A DNA stretch of 64,000 bases from Mesorhizobium sp. YC-39 (GTDB lineage: Bacteria > Pseudomonadota > Alphaproteobacteria > Rhizobiales > Rhizobiaceae): positions 682,001-746,000 of the forward strand of contig NZ_JAOWPS010000001.1 of NCBI RefSeq assembly GCF_025753795.1. The letters are read 5' to 3'. Under the pieces are notes generated by a model. That model did no database searches. It saw nothing but the letters and a program-made list of their open reading frames with translations, and had not been told where the DNA came from. The translations under genes were made by a program, and so were the position numbers. Below, one piece after another: positions 46,111-54,186 of this stretch (its first letter is position 1; every line of letters starts with the position of its first letter).

Positions 46111-47508
46111 ATGAACGCCAACTTCGCCTCCTTCCTCTATCTGGTCTCCGGCATCCTTTTCATCCTGGCGCTGCGCGGCCTGTCGCATCCGACCACCAGC
46201 CGCCAGGGCAACATGTACGGCATGATCGGTATGGGCATTGCCATCGCCACCACGCTTGCGCTGGCCACCCCATCGGCCGGTCGCTTCGGCCTGATCGTGC
46301 TTGGCCTTGCCATTGGCGGCGGCGTCGGGGCGGTCACCGCGCGGCGCATCGCCATGACCTCAATGCCGCAGCTGGTCGCCGCCTTCCACAGCCTCGTCGG
46401 CCTTGCCGCCGTCATGGTGGCCGCCGCCGCCATCTATGCGCCGGAAAGCTTTGGCATCGGCACGGCGGGCGACATCCATGCCCAGGCCCTCATCGAGATG
46501 AGCCTTGGCGTCGCCATTGGCGCCATCACCTTCACCGGCTCGGTCATCGCCTTTTTGAAGCTCGACGGCCGCATGTCGGGCAAGCCAATCATGATCGGCG
46601 GCCGCCACTTCATCAACGCCGCCCTTGGCATCGCGCTGATCGTACTGATCGTGCTGCTGGTCACCAGCGAGTCGAAACTCATCTTCTGGCTGATCGTGGC
46701 GGCGTCGCTGGTGCTCGGCATCCTCTTGATCATCCCGATCGGCGGCGCCGACATGCCGGTCGTCGTGTCGATGCTCAACTCCTATTCCGGCTGGGCAGCC
46801 GCCGCCCTTGGCTTCACGCTCGGCAATCTGGCGCTGATCATCACCGGCGCGCTGGTCGGCTCGTCGGGCGCCATCCTGTCCTACATCATGTGCAAGGGCA
46901 TGAACCGCTCCTTCATCTCCGTCATCCTCGGCGGTTTCGGCGGGGAGACGGCGGCCGCCGCCGATGACGGCATCGAGCGTACGGTCAAGCAGGGCTCGGC
47001 CGACGATGCCGCCTATCTGATGATGAACGCGCAGAAGGTCATCATCGTGCCCGGCTACGGCATGGCGGTCGCCCAGGCGCAGCATGCGCTGCGCGAGATG
47101 GCGGACAAGCTCAAGGCCAATGGCGTCGACGTCAAATACGCCATCCACCCGGTCGCGGGCCGCATGCCCGGCCACATGAACGTGCTCTTGGCGGAGGCCA
47201 ACGTGCCTTACGACGAAGTGTTCGAGCTCGAGGACATCAACTCCGAATTCGCGCAGGCCGACGTCGCCTATGTCATAGGCGCCAACGACGTCACCAACCC
47301 GTCCGCGCGCGACGACAAGTCGTCGCCCATCTTCGGCATGCCGATCCTCGATGTCGACAAGGCGCGCACCTGCCTGTTCGTCAAGCGCTCGCTTGGCTCA
47401 GGCTATGCCGGCATCGACAACACGCTGTTCTACAAGGACGGCACCATGATGCTGCTCGGCGACGCCAAGAAGATGACCGAGGAGATCGTCAAGGCCATGG
47501 ATCACTGA
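46111..47508 (+). CDS. pntB: NAD(P) transhydrogenase subunit beta, PntB
   Basis: Beta subunit of 465 residues: about nine membrane helices forming much of the proton channel (residues 5-265), then the NADP(H)-binding domain III with VIIVPGYGMAVAQAQHALR and GRMPGHMNVLLAEANVPYDE, and YVIGANDVTNPSARDD. Complete and standard in length. Last gene of the operon. Confidence 0.96.
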   Translation: MNANFASFLYLVSGILFILALRGLSHPTTSRQGNMYGMIGMGIAIATTLALATPSAGRFGLIVLGLAIGGGVGAVTARRIAMTSMPQLVAAFHSLVGLAAVMVAAAAIYAPESFGIGTAGDIHAQALIEMSLGVAIGAITFTGSVIAFLKLDGRMSGKPIMIGGRHFINAALGIALIVLIVLLVTSESKLIFWLIVAASLVLGILLIIPIGGADMPVVVSMLNSYSGWAAAALGFTLGNLALIITGALVGSSGAILSYIMCKGMNRSFISVILGGFGGETAAAADDGIERTVKQGSADDAAYLMMNAQKVIIVPGYGMAVAQAQHALREMADKLKANGVDVKYAIHPVAGRMPGHMNVLLAEANVPYDEVFELEDINSEFAQADVAYVIGANDVTNPSARDDKSSPIFGMPILDVDKARTCLFVKRSLGSGYAGIDNTLFYKDGTMMLLGDAKKMTEEIVKAMDH

Positions 47509-47516
47509 GCCCGATT

Positions 47517-47620
47517 GCTCAACTGTCGCGGAATGTTCGTTTTTGCGACGCCGTAAAATTCAGTCGCAAACCTGTCGCTTCAATCGGGATTTTCGCGACA
47601 AGGCCAGTCAGCACAAAAAG
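47517..47620. repeat. Cluster of GCGAC/GTCGC motifs before the MerR gene
   Basis: Five copies of GCGAC in either orientation occur within about 80 bases: TGTCGCG, TTTTTGCGAC, GTCGCAAAC, CTGTCGCTTC, TTCGCGACA. A matching cluster lies after the downstream SDR gene (48660-48770). Their function is unknown; possible binding-site arrays or ends of a cassette. Confidence 0.45.
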
Positions 47621-47630
47621 CGATTCCCTC

Positions 47631-47661
47631 TTGACCTAGAGCCACTCCAGCTCGCTAGCCT
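47631..47661 (+). promoter_or_regulatory. MerR-type promoter with 19-base spacer
   Basis: TTGACC (47631-47636) and TAGCCT (47656-47661) are separated by 19 bases, the long spacing that MerR activators need. The spacer has CCTAGAGCC and GCTCGCTAGCC in opposed orientation, a dyad centred between the hexamers. It lies 29 bases before the MerR start, implying autoregulation. Confidence 0.6.
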
Positions 47662-47689
47662 ACGCAGCGTCACAGGCTACAGGCAGGAT

Positions 47690-48073
47690 ATGCGTATCTC
47701 GGAAGCTGCATCTACAAGCGGATTGAGTATCGACACCATCCGCTACTATGAAAAGTTGGGATTGCTCCCGAAAATCGGTCGCGGAAGCGCCGGGCGGCGA
47801 GACTTCTCGGCCGAAAATATCGAATGGCTTGTTCTTCTGTCCTCGCTGCGAGAGACGGGCATGCCCATGGCGCAGATGCGCCAGTTTGCGCGGCTTTACC
47901 AGCAGGGCAACGAAACGCTATCCCAACGCAGGGCAGCGCTTCTCGATCACGCCGCGCAATTGGAAAAGCGTCGGACCGCCTTGGACCGCTGCGCCGAACT
48001 CCTTGCCTATAAGCTCAAACGGTATGATGAATTGGCGAAGGGGTGTCATGAGGATTATTGTCGTCGGCGCTGA
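47690..48073 (+). CDS. MerR-family transcriptional regulator
   Basis: A 127-residue MerR regulator with an N-terminal HTH (MRISEAASTSGLSIDTIRYY-EKLGLLP), the wing RGSAGRRDFSAENIEWL, and a coiled-coil dimerisation helix. The short C-terminus has cysteines in RCAEL and GCHEDYC, which might respond to redox or metal, but the pattern is closer to the aldehyde-responsive AdhR/NmlR type. Start ATG 47690. The stop lies 26 bases inside the SDR gene, so both are translated together. Confidence 0.9.
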   Translation: MRISEAASTSGLSIDTIRYYEKLGLLPKIGRGSAGRRDFSAENIEWLVLLSSLRETGMPMAQMRQFARLYQQGNETLSQRRAALLDHAAQLEKRRTALDRCAELLAYKLKRYDELAKGCHEDYCRRR

Positions 48074-48647
48074 AGGCGATATCGGAAAAGTAGCCTGTGA
48101 GGAACTGGGCTCCCGCCATGAGATCATCAAGGCCGGACGATCGAGCGGCGATATTCAGGTTGATATGGCTGATCGCGCCTCGGTCGATGCCATGTACGCC
48201 AAATGCGGCAAGGTAGATGCCGTCATTTCGACTGCCGGGAACGTTCATTTCGGCCCGTTGGCGGACTTCACCGAAGAGACGTTCATGTTGGGGCTGCGCC
48301 ACAAGGTCATGGGACAGGTGAATCTTGTATTGGCAGGGCTGAGCAACGTCGGTGACGGCGGCTCGTTCACACTAACAAGCGGCGTGCTCGATCGTGATCC
48401 TATCAGGATGGGAGCAGGCGCGGCGGCAGCAAACGGCGCGCTCGGCGGCTTTGTTCTTGGCGCGGCGATCGAGATGCCGCGCGGCCTTCGCATCAATGTC
48501 GTGAGCCCTAGCCTGCTGGATGTGTCTGTGCCGAGATACGGGGAATGGTTCCCCGGCCATGAACCCGTTTCATCAAAGAGGGTCGGGCTCGCCTACGCAA
48601 AGAGCGTGGAAGGCGCGATCACCGGCAAGGTGATCATCGTCGAATAA
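48048..48647 (+). CDS. Short-chain dehydrogenase/reductase
   Basis: NAD(P)-binding SDR-like protein of 199 residues, starting MRIIVVGAEGDIGKVACEEL (glycine-rich dinucleotide motif GAEGDIG), with the middle motif STAGN. It lacks the classical catalytic YxxxK: the expected region reads GAGAAAANGALGG, so it belongs to the short, atypical SDRs related to YdfG-less short forms seen beside MerR regulators. Enzymatic activity is uncertain. Start ATG 48048 overlaps MerR by 26 bases. Confidence 0.8.
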   Translation: MRIIVVGAEGDIGKVACEELGSRHEIIKAGRSSGDIQVDMADRASVDAMYAKCGKVDAVISTAGNVHFGPLADFTEETFMLGLRHKVMGQVNLVLAGLSNVGDGGSFTLTSGVLDRDPIRMGAGAAAANGALGGFVLGAAIEMPRGLRINVVSPSLLDVSVPRYGEWFPGHEPVSSKRVGLAYAKSVEGAITGKVIIVE

Positions 48648-48659
48648 TTCGCGTAATCC

Positions 48660-48775
48660 CTAAGTGTTGCGACAAAATCACCAGCGTTGAACTCTTGAAC
48701 TGATTCCTGTCGCAAAACTCGCTCGCAGAAGCCGGCGATTTACGACAGATATTAGCGACACTTTTTGCGCTCGCG
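48660..48775. repeat. Second cluster of GCGACA motifs
   Basis: TTGCGACA (48665-48672) and TGTCGCAA (48708-48715) form a perfect inverted repeat about 35 bases apart, followed by TTTACGACA and TAGCGACA. This resembles the cluster at 47517-47620 on the other side of the MerR-SDR pair. Confidence 0.45.
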
Positions 48776-48843
48776 CTGGATTCCGCGTTACGATGGCCAA
48801 GTTCTGTTCCGACGGACGGGATTTGTTACCAACGGAGGCACTG

Positions 48844-50364
48844 GTGTCTGGCCCCCAGCCTGTCGCTTCGCCGACCATGATCGACTCGCCTGGGAAGGCC
48901 AGTCTACCGGCCTCCGCCAAGGCGCCACGCAAGCTTAGCCAGGCGGTGGTGATCGTGCATGGCATGGGCGAACAGCGGCCCATGGACACGCTGAGGGGTT
49001 TTGTCGAGGCTGTTTGGAGCCATGACCCCGCCCGCGCGCCTTTCTATGCCCATGTCGCCGATCCGGCCGACCCCTCGACTGAGAAGATCAACCAGAGCTG
49101 GATCACGCCCGACAGCCGGACGAACTCGCACGAGCTTCGCCGGATCACTACCCCTTACGATGTCGATGGCCGCCGCACCGATTTCTACGAGCTTTACTGG
49201 GCCGACATCACGCAAGGCACGACGCGGGGCCGGCTCGCGGCCTGGGTGACAAACCTGCTCTGGCGCAAGCCCGCCGACATTCCGCGCGACGCCCGCGCGC
49301 TCTACGTCGTCACGCTTTTGGCCGTCATTGCCGTCCTCGCCGCGGCGCTCGTCCTCGCGACGTCGGCCTGGCAAGGCTGTATTTCCTGGACCACTGGCAT
49401 GGTCGTCACCATCCTGGCGTCGTTGGTCATCTGGGCGGTGGACCGGTTCGGCCTGCCCTATTTCGGCGATGTCGCCGCCTATGTGCGTGCCGAAGCGGCG
49501 ACGGTCGAGAAGCGGGCACTTGTCCGCGACCGTGGCCTGACGCTGCTGAAGCGACTCATGATGGACGATGCCTACGACCGCATCGTGCTGGTCTCGCACA
49601 GCCTGGGATCGATCATCGCCTATGATCTGCTGCAGATATTGTGGGCCGACTTCAGGCCGCGAAAGCTGGAAGCAGCCCGCGACAAGGCCAGGCTGAAGGC
49701 GATCCGCGCCATCGACAGCGCCACGCTCAAGTCAGATGGCTCTGTGTGGCCCGACAGGTTGGATGACCTTTTCGGGTTCCGGCGCGATCAATGGGAACTC
49801 TATCGGCAGCTCCGCGTCAGGGACGCCGATCATCCGCTGCCATGGAAGATCAGCGATTTCGTCACGCTCGGCAGCCCGCTGACGCACAGCGAATTTCTGG
49901 TGAGCTACAATCTCGCCGAATTCAGGCGCGGCATTGCCGAACGGCTGTTTTCGGCATGCCCGCCGGTTGCCGAGGGAGCTGCTGGTACAGTGCTCTATGA
50001 GGAAGGGCACAGCCCTTCGGGTAAGCGGCTGCGGGCAGTGCATCATGGCGCGGTGTTTGCCGCGACGCGCTGGACCAACATCTTCGACACGGGCAATGGC
50101 TGGCTGACGGGCGACCCGATCTCCGGACCGATGACGGAGAACTTCGGCCCCGGCGTGGAGAATATTCAGGTCGAGCTGCGCGGTTCGCTTGGCCGCATCT
50201 TCACACATACGCTCTACTGGTCGCTGGCGGCGACCGGCGTCGAGATCGCCGCATCCGTCGGCACTCCGCCACGCTCGCATCTTGCCGTGCTGCGCGACGC
50301 CGTCGATCTCGGCCGCAAACTGGAGCCCAGCCAGGTGCCGCCGACAACCCCTGCTGGAGGGTAG
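48844..50364 (+). CDS. Membrane-associated serine hydrolase (alpha/beta fold)
   Basis: A 506-residue predicted alpha/beta hydrolase. It has the oxyanion motif VIVHGMGEQRP (36-46) and the nucleophile elbow VSHSLGS (about 250-256), a form like lipases and PGAP1-type esterases. Two hydrophobic helices at about 150-195 interrupt the domain and probably anchor it in the membrane. A likely acid/histidine pair lies in GSPLTHSEF or later. Start GTG 48844 follows CGGAGG at six bases; ATG 48793 further upstream lacks such a site. Substrate unknown. Confidence 0.78.
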   Translation: MSGPQPVASPTMIDSPGKASLPASAKAPRKLSQAVVIVHGMGEQRPMDTLRGFVEAVWSHDPARAPFYAHVADPADPSTEKINQSWITPDSRTNSHELRRITTPYDVDGRRTDFYELYWADITQGTTRGRLAAWVTNLLWRKPADIPRDARALYVVTLLAVIAVLAAALVLATSAWQGCISWTTGMVVTILASLVIWAVDRFGLPYFGDVAAYVRAEAATVEKRALVRDRGLTLLKRLMMDDAYDRIVLVSHSLGSIIAYDLLQILWADFRPRKLEAARDKARLKAIRAIDSATLKSDGSVWPDRLDDLFGFRRDQWELYRQLRVRDADHPLPWKISDFVTLGSPLTHSEFLVSYNLAEFRRGIAERLFSACPPVAEGAAGTVLYEEGHSPSGKRLRAVHHGAVFAATRWTNIFDTGNGWLTGDPISGPMTENFGPGVENIQVELRGSLGRIFTHTLYWSLAATGVEIAASVGTPPRSHLAVLRDAVDLGRKLEPSQVPPTTPAGG

Positions 50365-50372
50365 GTCAAAAA

Positions 50373-50407
50373 CAATCCACTCCGGACTATCAGTCCGGAG
50401 TGGATTG
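50373..50407. terminator. Strong bidirectional-looking terminator hairpin
   Basis: CAATCCACTCCGGACT (50373-50388), loop ATC, AGTCCGGAGTGGATTG (50392-50407): 16-base perfect arms. On the minus strand it is followed by TTTTTGACC, so it is a rho-independent terminator for the membrane protein gene at 50436-51347; it also closes the plus-strand hydrolase gene. Confidence 0.85.
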
Positions 50408-50435
50408 AAGAGGATCGAAGCCGTTCGGGCGCCGA

Positions 50436-51347
50436 TCAACGAGTGGTCATCAGAACCGCTTCTTCGTCGTCACGCTGCCGGCCGCCGAGTGCCGCGGCGG
50501 CACTGGCGATAAAGGCACCGATGACGAGCGACAGGGCGCCGAGAAGCGCGAAGGTGGCGCTTGCCTTCCTGGCGGTGTCGGCGGCTTGCTGGGCCTTGAC
50601 CTTGGTATCCTGCACCTTGGCGACCAGTGCATCGACACGCGCCTGCGCATCGGTTTCCGACAGGCCGGTTCGCGCCGCGACCAGCTGTGCCAGATAGGTC
50701 TTGTCGTCGGCCGAGATTTCGCCTGCCGCAGCACTCGCAATCAGGATACGCGATGCCTGTGCTGCAGCATCGCTATTCGGGCTGGCAGCCGCAAGCCTGC
50801 TCGCATCGGCCGGGCGGAACAGCGAATCCACAAGATAGGATGTCGCATTGTCGGCTGATGCCCCACTGGCATTCGCCGAAGCACCTGCGGACGCACCCAT
50901 TGCGGCACCCGATGCAACGGTGGAGGCCGCCTGGACGCCGGTGCCAAGTGCTGCGGAAAGCGCCGAGCCAAGCACGCCGATGACGATCAGCGTGGCAAGC
51001 GCCCAGGCAAGGAAACCGTGGGCAGTGTCGCGGAAATAGACTTCATCGGTATGAATACCCACCCATTTGGTGCGCAGCCGGCCGGCAAGGTAGCCGCCGA
51101 CGCCCGATGACAGCCATTGCACGACGATCAGCCAGACCGCGGTGGATACCGCGAAGGTGGTGACCGAGGCGCCTGAACCGGACCATGGCGAAACCATGCT
51201 CAGCCCGAGGCCGGATCCTAGCAGCATCAGGATGAAGGTCAGCGTCGAAGCCGCGAAGGCGCCGGCGATGACCGGCCCCCAACTGACGGCGGGAGAGGAT
51301 GATTCCGTCGGTACGGAACCGTCGACAACCGATAGGGTAGACTGCAT
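50436..51347 (-). CDS. Integral membrane protein of unknown function
   Basis: A 303-residue membrane protein with hydrophobic segments near 22-50, 62-85, 108-135 and 270-292. Between them is a long Ala/Ser-rich periplasmic or cytoplasmic region with ASRLAAASPNSDAAAQ and a helical part ARTGLSETDAQARVDALVAK. Proteins like this are common in rhizobia and lack a defined function. ATG 51347 lies nine bases after the stop of the 25-residue membrane peptide gene, with AGGGGGCG between, so the two are an operon. Confidence 0.75.
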   Translation of the reverse strand: MQSTLSVVDGSVPTESSSPAVSWGPVIAGAFAASTLTFILMLLGSGLGLSMVSPWSGSGASVTTFAVSTAVWLIVVQWLSSGVGGYLAGRLRTKWVGIHTDEVYFRDTAHGFLAWALATLIVIGVLGSALSAALGTGVQAASTVASGAAMGASAGASANASGASADNATSYLVDSLFRPADASRLAAASPNSDAAAQASRILIASAAAGEISADDKTYLAQLVAARTGLSETDAQARVDALVAKVQDTKVKAQQAADTARKASATFALLGALSLVIGAFIASAAAALGGRQRDDEEAVLMTTR

Positions 51348-51356
51348 GGACGCCCC

Positions 51357-51434
51357 CTATCGCGCGAAAAGCATGATGAGAATAATGATCGGAATCGGAA
51401 TTCCAAGCAACCAGAGCAAAATGCCGCGTCCCAT
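51357..51434 (-). CDS. 25-residue hydrophobic membrane peptide
   Basis: A very short gene starting at ATG 51434 behind an excellent ribosome-binding site, AGGAGGATTTC. The 25-residue product, MGRGILLWLLGIPIPIIILI followed by five more residues ending FAR, is a single membrane helix with a central PIP kink. Its context (strong ribosome-binding site, nine bases to the next gene, symmetrical sequences upstream) supports a real gene. Function unknown; small peptides of this kind often bind or regulate membrane proteins. Confidence 0.7.
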   Translation of the reverse strand: MGRGILLWLLGIPIPIIILIMLFAR

Positions 51435-51449
51435 GAAATCCTCCTGTGA

Positions 51450-51478
51450 GACATTGTGATCGATACTGTCACAATGTC
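51450..51478. promoter_or_regulatory. Inverted repeat before the small membrane peptide gene
   Basis: GACATTGTGA (51450-51459) and TCACAATGTC (51469-51478) are perfect complements with a nine-base spacer, lying between the likely promoter and the ribosome-binding site. Candidate operator or 5' untranslated-region hairpin. Confidence 0.55.
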
Positions 51479-51522
51479 CCGGAGGGCCTTCTGTTCCGGC
51501 CGGTCGGCAAATGATTTTGCTG

Positions 51523-51567
51523 TGGTTTGAGGCATGGAATGACGGAGCGCGCCAATGCCTCAAACCA
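51523..51567. repeat. 13-base inverted repeat
   Basis: TGGTTTGAGGCAT (51523-51535) and ATGCCTCAAACCA (51555-51567) are perfect complements around a 19-base spacer, between the membrane-peptide operon and the ROK promoter. Purpose unknown; could be a binding site pair or old transposable hairpin. Confidence 0.5.
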
Positions 51568-51629
51568 AGCAGGCTCAGATATCCAAACTGGTTAGACTTC
51601 GCAGCCCTCAGCACGCCGGGATGACATCA

Positions 51630-51658
51630 TTGACAAACTCAATTTCGAAAAATAAGTT
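51630..51658 (+). promoter_or_regulatory. Sigma-70 promoter of the ROK operon
   Basis: TTGACA (51630-51635) and TAAGTT (51653-51658) are spaced by exactly 17 bases, a consensus -35 and a fair -10. Just downstream GTTC and GAAC, and TTTCG and CGAATT, form dyads overlapping the start region, a likely operator for the ROK protein itself. Confidence 0.65.
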
Positions 51659-51689
51659 CGGTCATAGAACGAATTAATTGAGGTTCGAC

Positions 51690-52904
51690 GTGAGTGATCT
51701 GCCGCGCATCTCTCGCCAATTCTCACAGCGCTCCGTCATGGAGGCGATCGTTCAAGGGGGGCCGATCTCGCGTGCCTCCATCTCCAAGCTGACCGGCCTG
51801 TCGAAGCAGACGATCTCGGAAATCGTGCGGGGGCTGGAGCAGGAAGGCTGGGTCCAGGAAACTGGCCGCACCAGCGGCCATGTCGGGCGCACCGCCGTCA
51901 CTTACGAGCTGGTCCACGACGCCGCCTATATCATCGCGGTCGATCTGGGCGGGACCAAGGTGCGCGTCGCGCTGACCGATCTTGCCTGCCAGATATTCGC
52001 GGAAGCCGCGACACCGACGGATTCTCGTGGTGGCCAGTTCGTCGTCGATCAGATCACCGCGCTTGCTTTCCAGGCTGCGGCCAGGCAGCGGATTCCGCGC
52101 AGGAAAATCCGCCTTGCGGTCGTCGGAGTACCCGGCGCTCCGGACCCATCGACTGGCCGCATTCTGCTTGCGCCGAACATCGCCGGTTTCGACACGATGA
52201 ACGTGCTTGACGCGTTCGAGAAAGCCTTGGGTGTCGCCGTGATGATCGAAAACGACGTCAATCTGGCCGTACTCGGAGAGAACTGGCTCGGACAGGGTCA
52301 GGGCATCGACAATCTGGCCTATATCGCGCTCGGTACCGGCGTCGGCAGCGGGCTTATTCTGGGCGGCCATCTGGTGCGAGGCGCCACTCATGCCGCAGGC
52401 GAGATCGGCTTCATGCCGATCGGCGCAGATCCTTTCGCTGAGGAATCGCTGCGCACTGGTGCGTTCGAGCGGGCGGTGGCAACGCATGCGATGACCGAGC
52501 GCTACAAGTCCCTGTCGGGCAAGCAAGTTGCCGTGCCGGCGATCTTCGAAAATGCGGCGCTGGGTGACAAGGATGCCCATGCCGTGCTCGACGAAACAGC
52601 CCGTTATCTGGCACAGGGCGTTGCCGCCATCGCCGCGATCGCGAATCCGGAAAAGATCATTCTGGGTGGATCGATCGGCCTGCGGCCGGAGATACTGTCG
52701 CGGGTAAGGGCTCTGCTTCCGCTGTGCTTTCCCTACCCGGTCACCGTGGAGGCGAGCGAACTGGGCTCACGGGCAGCACTCATCGGCGCCGCGGCGATCG
52801 GTCTTGGCCAACTGCACAACACCCTGTTCGGCGTCGACGCGCCAGATGGCCGTATTTCACTGCCGCCGGCCCAGGCGGCCGCCTTGAAGCAGGTTGCGCT
52901 ATGA
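51690..52904 (+). CDS. ROK-family transcriptional regulator
   Basis: A 404-residue ROK repressor: N-terminal winged HTH (ISRASISKLTGLSKQTISEI) and a sugar-kinase-like effector domain with AVDLGGTKVRVALTD, GVPGAPDPSTGR, ENDVNLAVLGE and GTGVGSGLILGGHLVRG. The zinc-binding cysteine motif of many ROK proteins is missing: after GEIGFMPIG the sequence reads ADPFAEESLRTG. Start GTG 51690 with GAGG six bases upstream. It leads the seven-gene operon and probably represses it until an inducer, likely the transported compound, binds. Confidence 0.9.
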   Translation: MSDLPRISRQFSQRSVMEAIVQGGPISRASISKLTGLSKQTISEIVRGLEQEGWVQETGRTSGHVGRTAVTYELVHDAAYIIAVDLGGTKVRVALTDLACQIFAEAATPTDSRGGQFVVDQITALAFQAAARQRIPRRKIRLAVVGVPGAPDPSTGRILLAPNIAGFDTMNVLDAFEKALGVAVMIENDVNLAVLGENWLGQGQGIDNLAYIALGTGVGSGLILGGHLVRGATHAAGEIGFMPIGADPFAEESLRTGAFERAVATHAMTERYKSLSGKQVAVPAIFENAALGDKDAHAVLDETARYLAQGVAAIAAIANPEKIILGGSIGLRPEILSRVRALLPLCFPYPVTVEASELGSRAALIGAAAIGLGQLHNTLFGVDAPDGRISLPPAQAAALKQVAL

Positions 52905-54154
52905 CCGACAATCTCGTTGCCCGCCTGCGGGCAGCCCTCGACCGTGACCAGGCGCTGACACTTTTCCGCGGCGCCGTCGGCCGCCAGAGCATCACCGGCA
53001 ACGAGGCTAATTTCGTCGACTTTCTCGAAGCCAAGATGCGCGAACTTGGCCTGAGCAGCGTCAACAGGACGGAGTTCCGTCCCGGTCGGCCGAACATATG
53101 GGGCGAGCGCAAGGGAGCAGGCCGGGGCAAGCGCCTGCTGTTCATCGGCCATACCGACACCGTCCATGTCGACGGCTGGCGCGAACATTGGCAGGGCACC
53201 GAACGCGAGAACCCGTTCGCCGCACCGATCATCGACGGCGCTGTCTGGGGCCGCGGTTCCGGCGATCTGAAAGCCGGCATCACTGCCTCGCTTGCAGCAC
53301 TCTCGCTTCTCGACAAGGCCGGCATCCGCCTCGAGGGCGATGTGGCATTCGCCTTCGTCGGCGATGAAGAGAGCGGTCAGCCCGGAACCGGCCTCTCCGC
53401 CGGCATCAAGCATTTCGTTGGCCACATCGAGGCCGGCGAGGTCGCCGCGCCTGATTTTACCGTCTATGTCGAGCCGACCCGCCTTGCCGTCTATGCGGCG
53501 CAGATCGGCTTCTTCATCACCGACATCACCATCACTGGCAAATCAGCCTATTTCGGCGTGCCGGAACTTGGCAAGGATGCCTTGCGCGCCGCGCACGCCG
53601 CCATGACGGCATTGTGGGAGCATTCGGATGAGGTGGCCGCCCGCTCTGAGCACAAGCTTGTCGGGCGCGGTTTCCTGCTCATCACCGGCCTCACCGGTGG
53701 CGGCTATATCGCCGTGCCGGAACGCTGCACGCTGTCGCTTATCCGCAAGCTGCTGCCGGGTGAATCGCTTGATACGGCCGCCACCGAAATCGAAGCCGCC
53801 GTACGCGGTGCTATCACCGATCCGGAAATCAGGGTCGAGTTCGCTTATCCTGCCGGTCGCGACCATCCACTCGGCGGCACCGCGGCCGAAATCGACGAAA
53901 CCACGACCGAGGTCGGCCTGCTGTCCAATGCAATGGCCGAGGCGATGACGGGACGCGGCGTCATCGAAGGGGCGCCCTTCTGGTCGGAATCGCCGTTCTT
54001 CGTCAATCGGCTGGGCATTCCGGCGGTCTATTGCGCGCCCGGCGATATCAGAAACTGCCACACTTTCGAAGAGCACGTCGATGTCGAGGAATACCTCGCA
54101 GGCATCGTCGGCTTCGCCGCTTTCATGGCCCGCTACTGCGGCAGGGCCGACTGA
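52901..54154 (+). CDS. M20-family metallopeptidase / deacylase
   Basis: A 417-residue member of the M20/acetylornithine deacetylase family, hydrolysing an amide bond with two zinc ions. Metal and catalytic residues: H84 in IGHTDTVHV, D122 in GRGSGDLKAG, E156/E157 in GDEESGQ, E191 in YVEPT, and a final histidine in NCHTFEEHV (about 396). It overlaps the ROK gene (ATGA) and precedes the binding proteins. In this operon it most probably deacylates or opens the imported compound, such as an N-acyl amino acid or amino sugar. Confidence 0.9.
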   Translation: MTDNLVARLRAALDRDQALTLFRGAVGRQSITGNEANFVDFLEAKMRELGLSSVNRTEFRPGRPNIWGERKGAGRGKRLLFIGHTDTVHVDGWREHWQGTERENPFAAPIIDGAVWGRGSGDLKAGITASLAALSLLDKAGIRLEGDVAFAFVGDEESGQPGTGLSAGIKHFVGHIEAGEVAAPDFTVYVEPTRLAVYAAQIGFFITDITITGKSAYFGVPELGKDALRAAHAAMTALWEHSDEVAARSEHKLVGRGFLLITGLTGGGYIAVPERCTLSLIRKLLPGESLDTAATEIEAAVRGAITDPEIRVEFAYPAGRDHPLGGTAAEIDETTTEVGLLSNAMAEAMTGRGVIEGAPFWSESPFFVNRLGIPAVYCAPGDIRNCHTFEEHVDVEEYLAGIVGFAAFMARYCGRAD

Positions 54155-54186
54155 ATGATCAACGAAGCAGAAATGGGAGAACTGAG

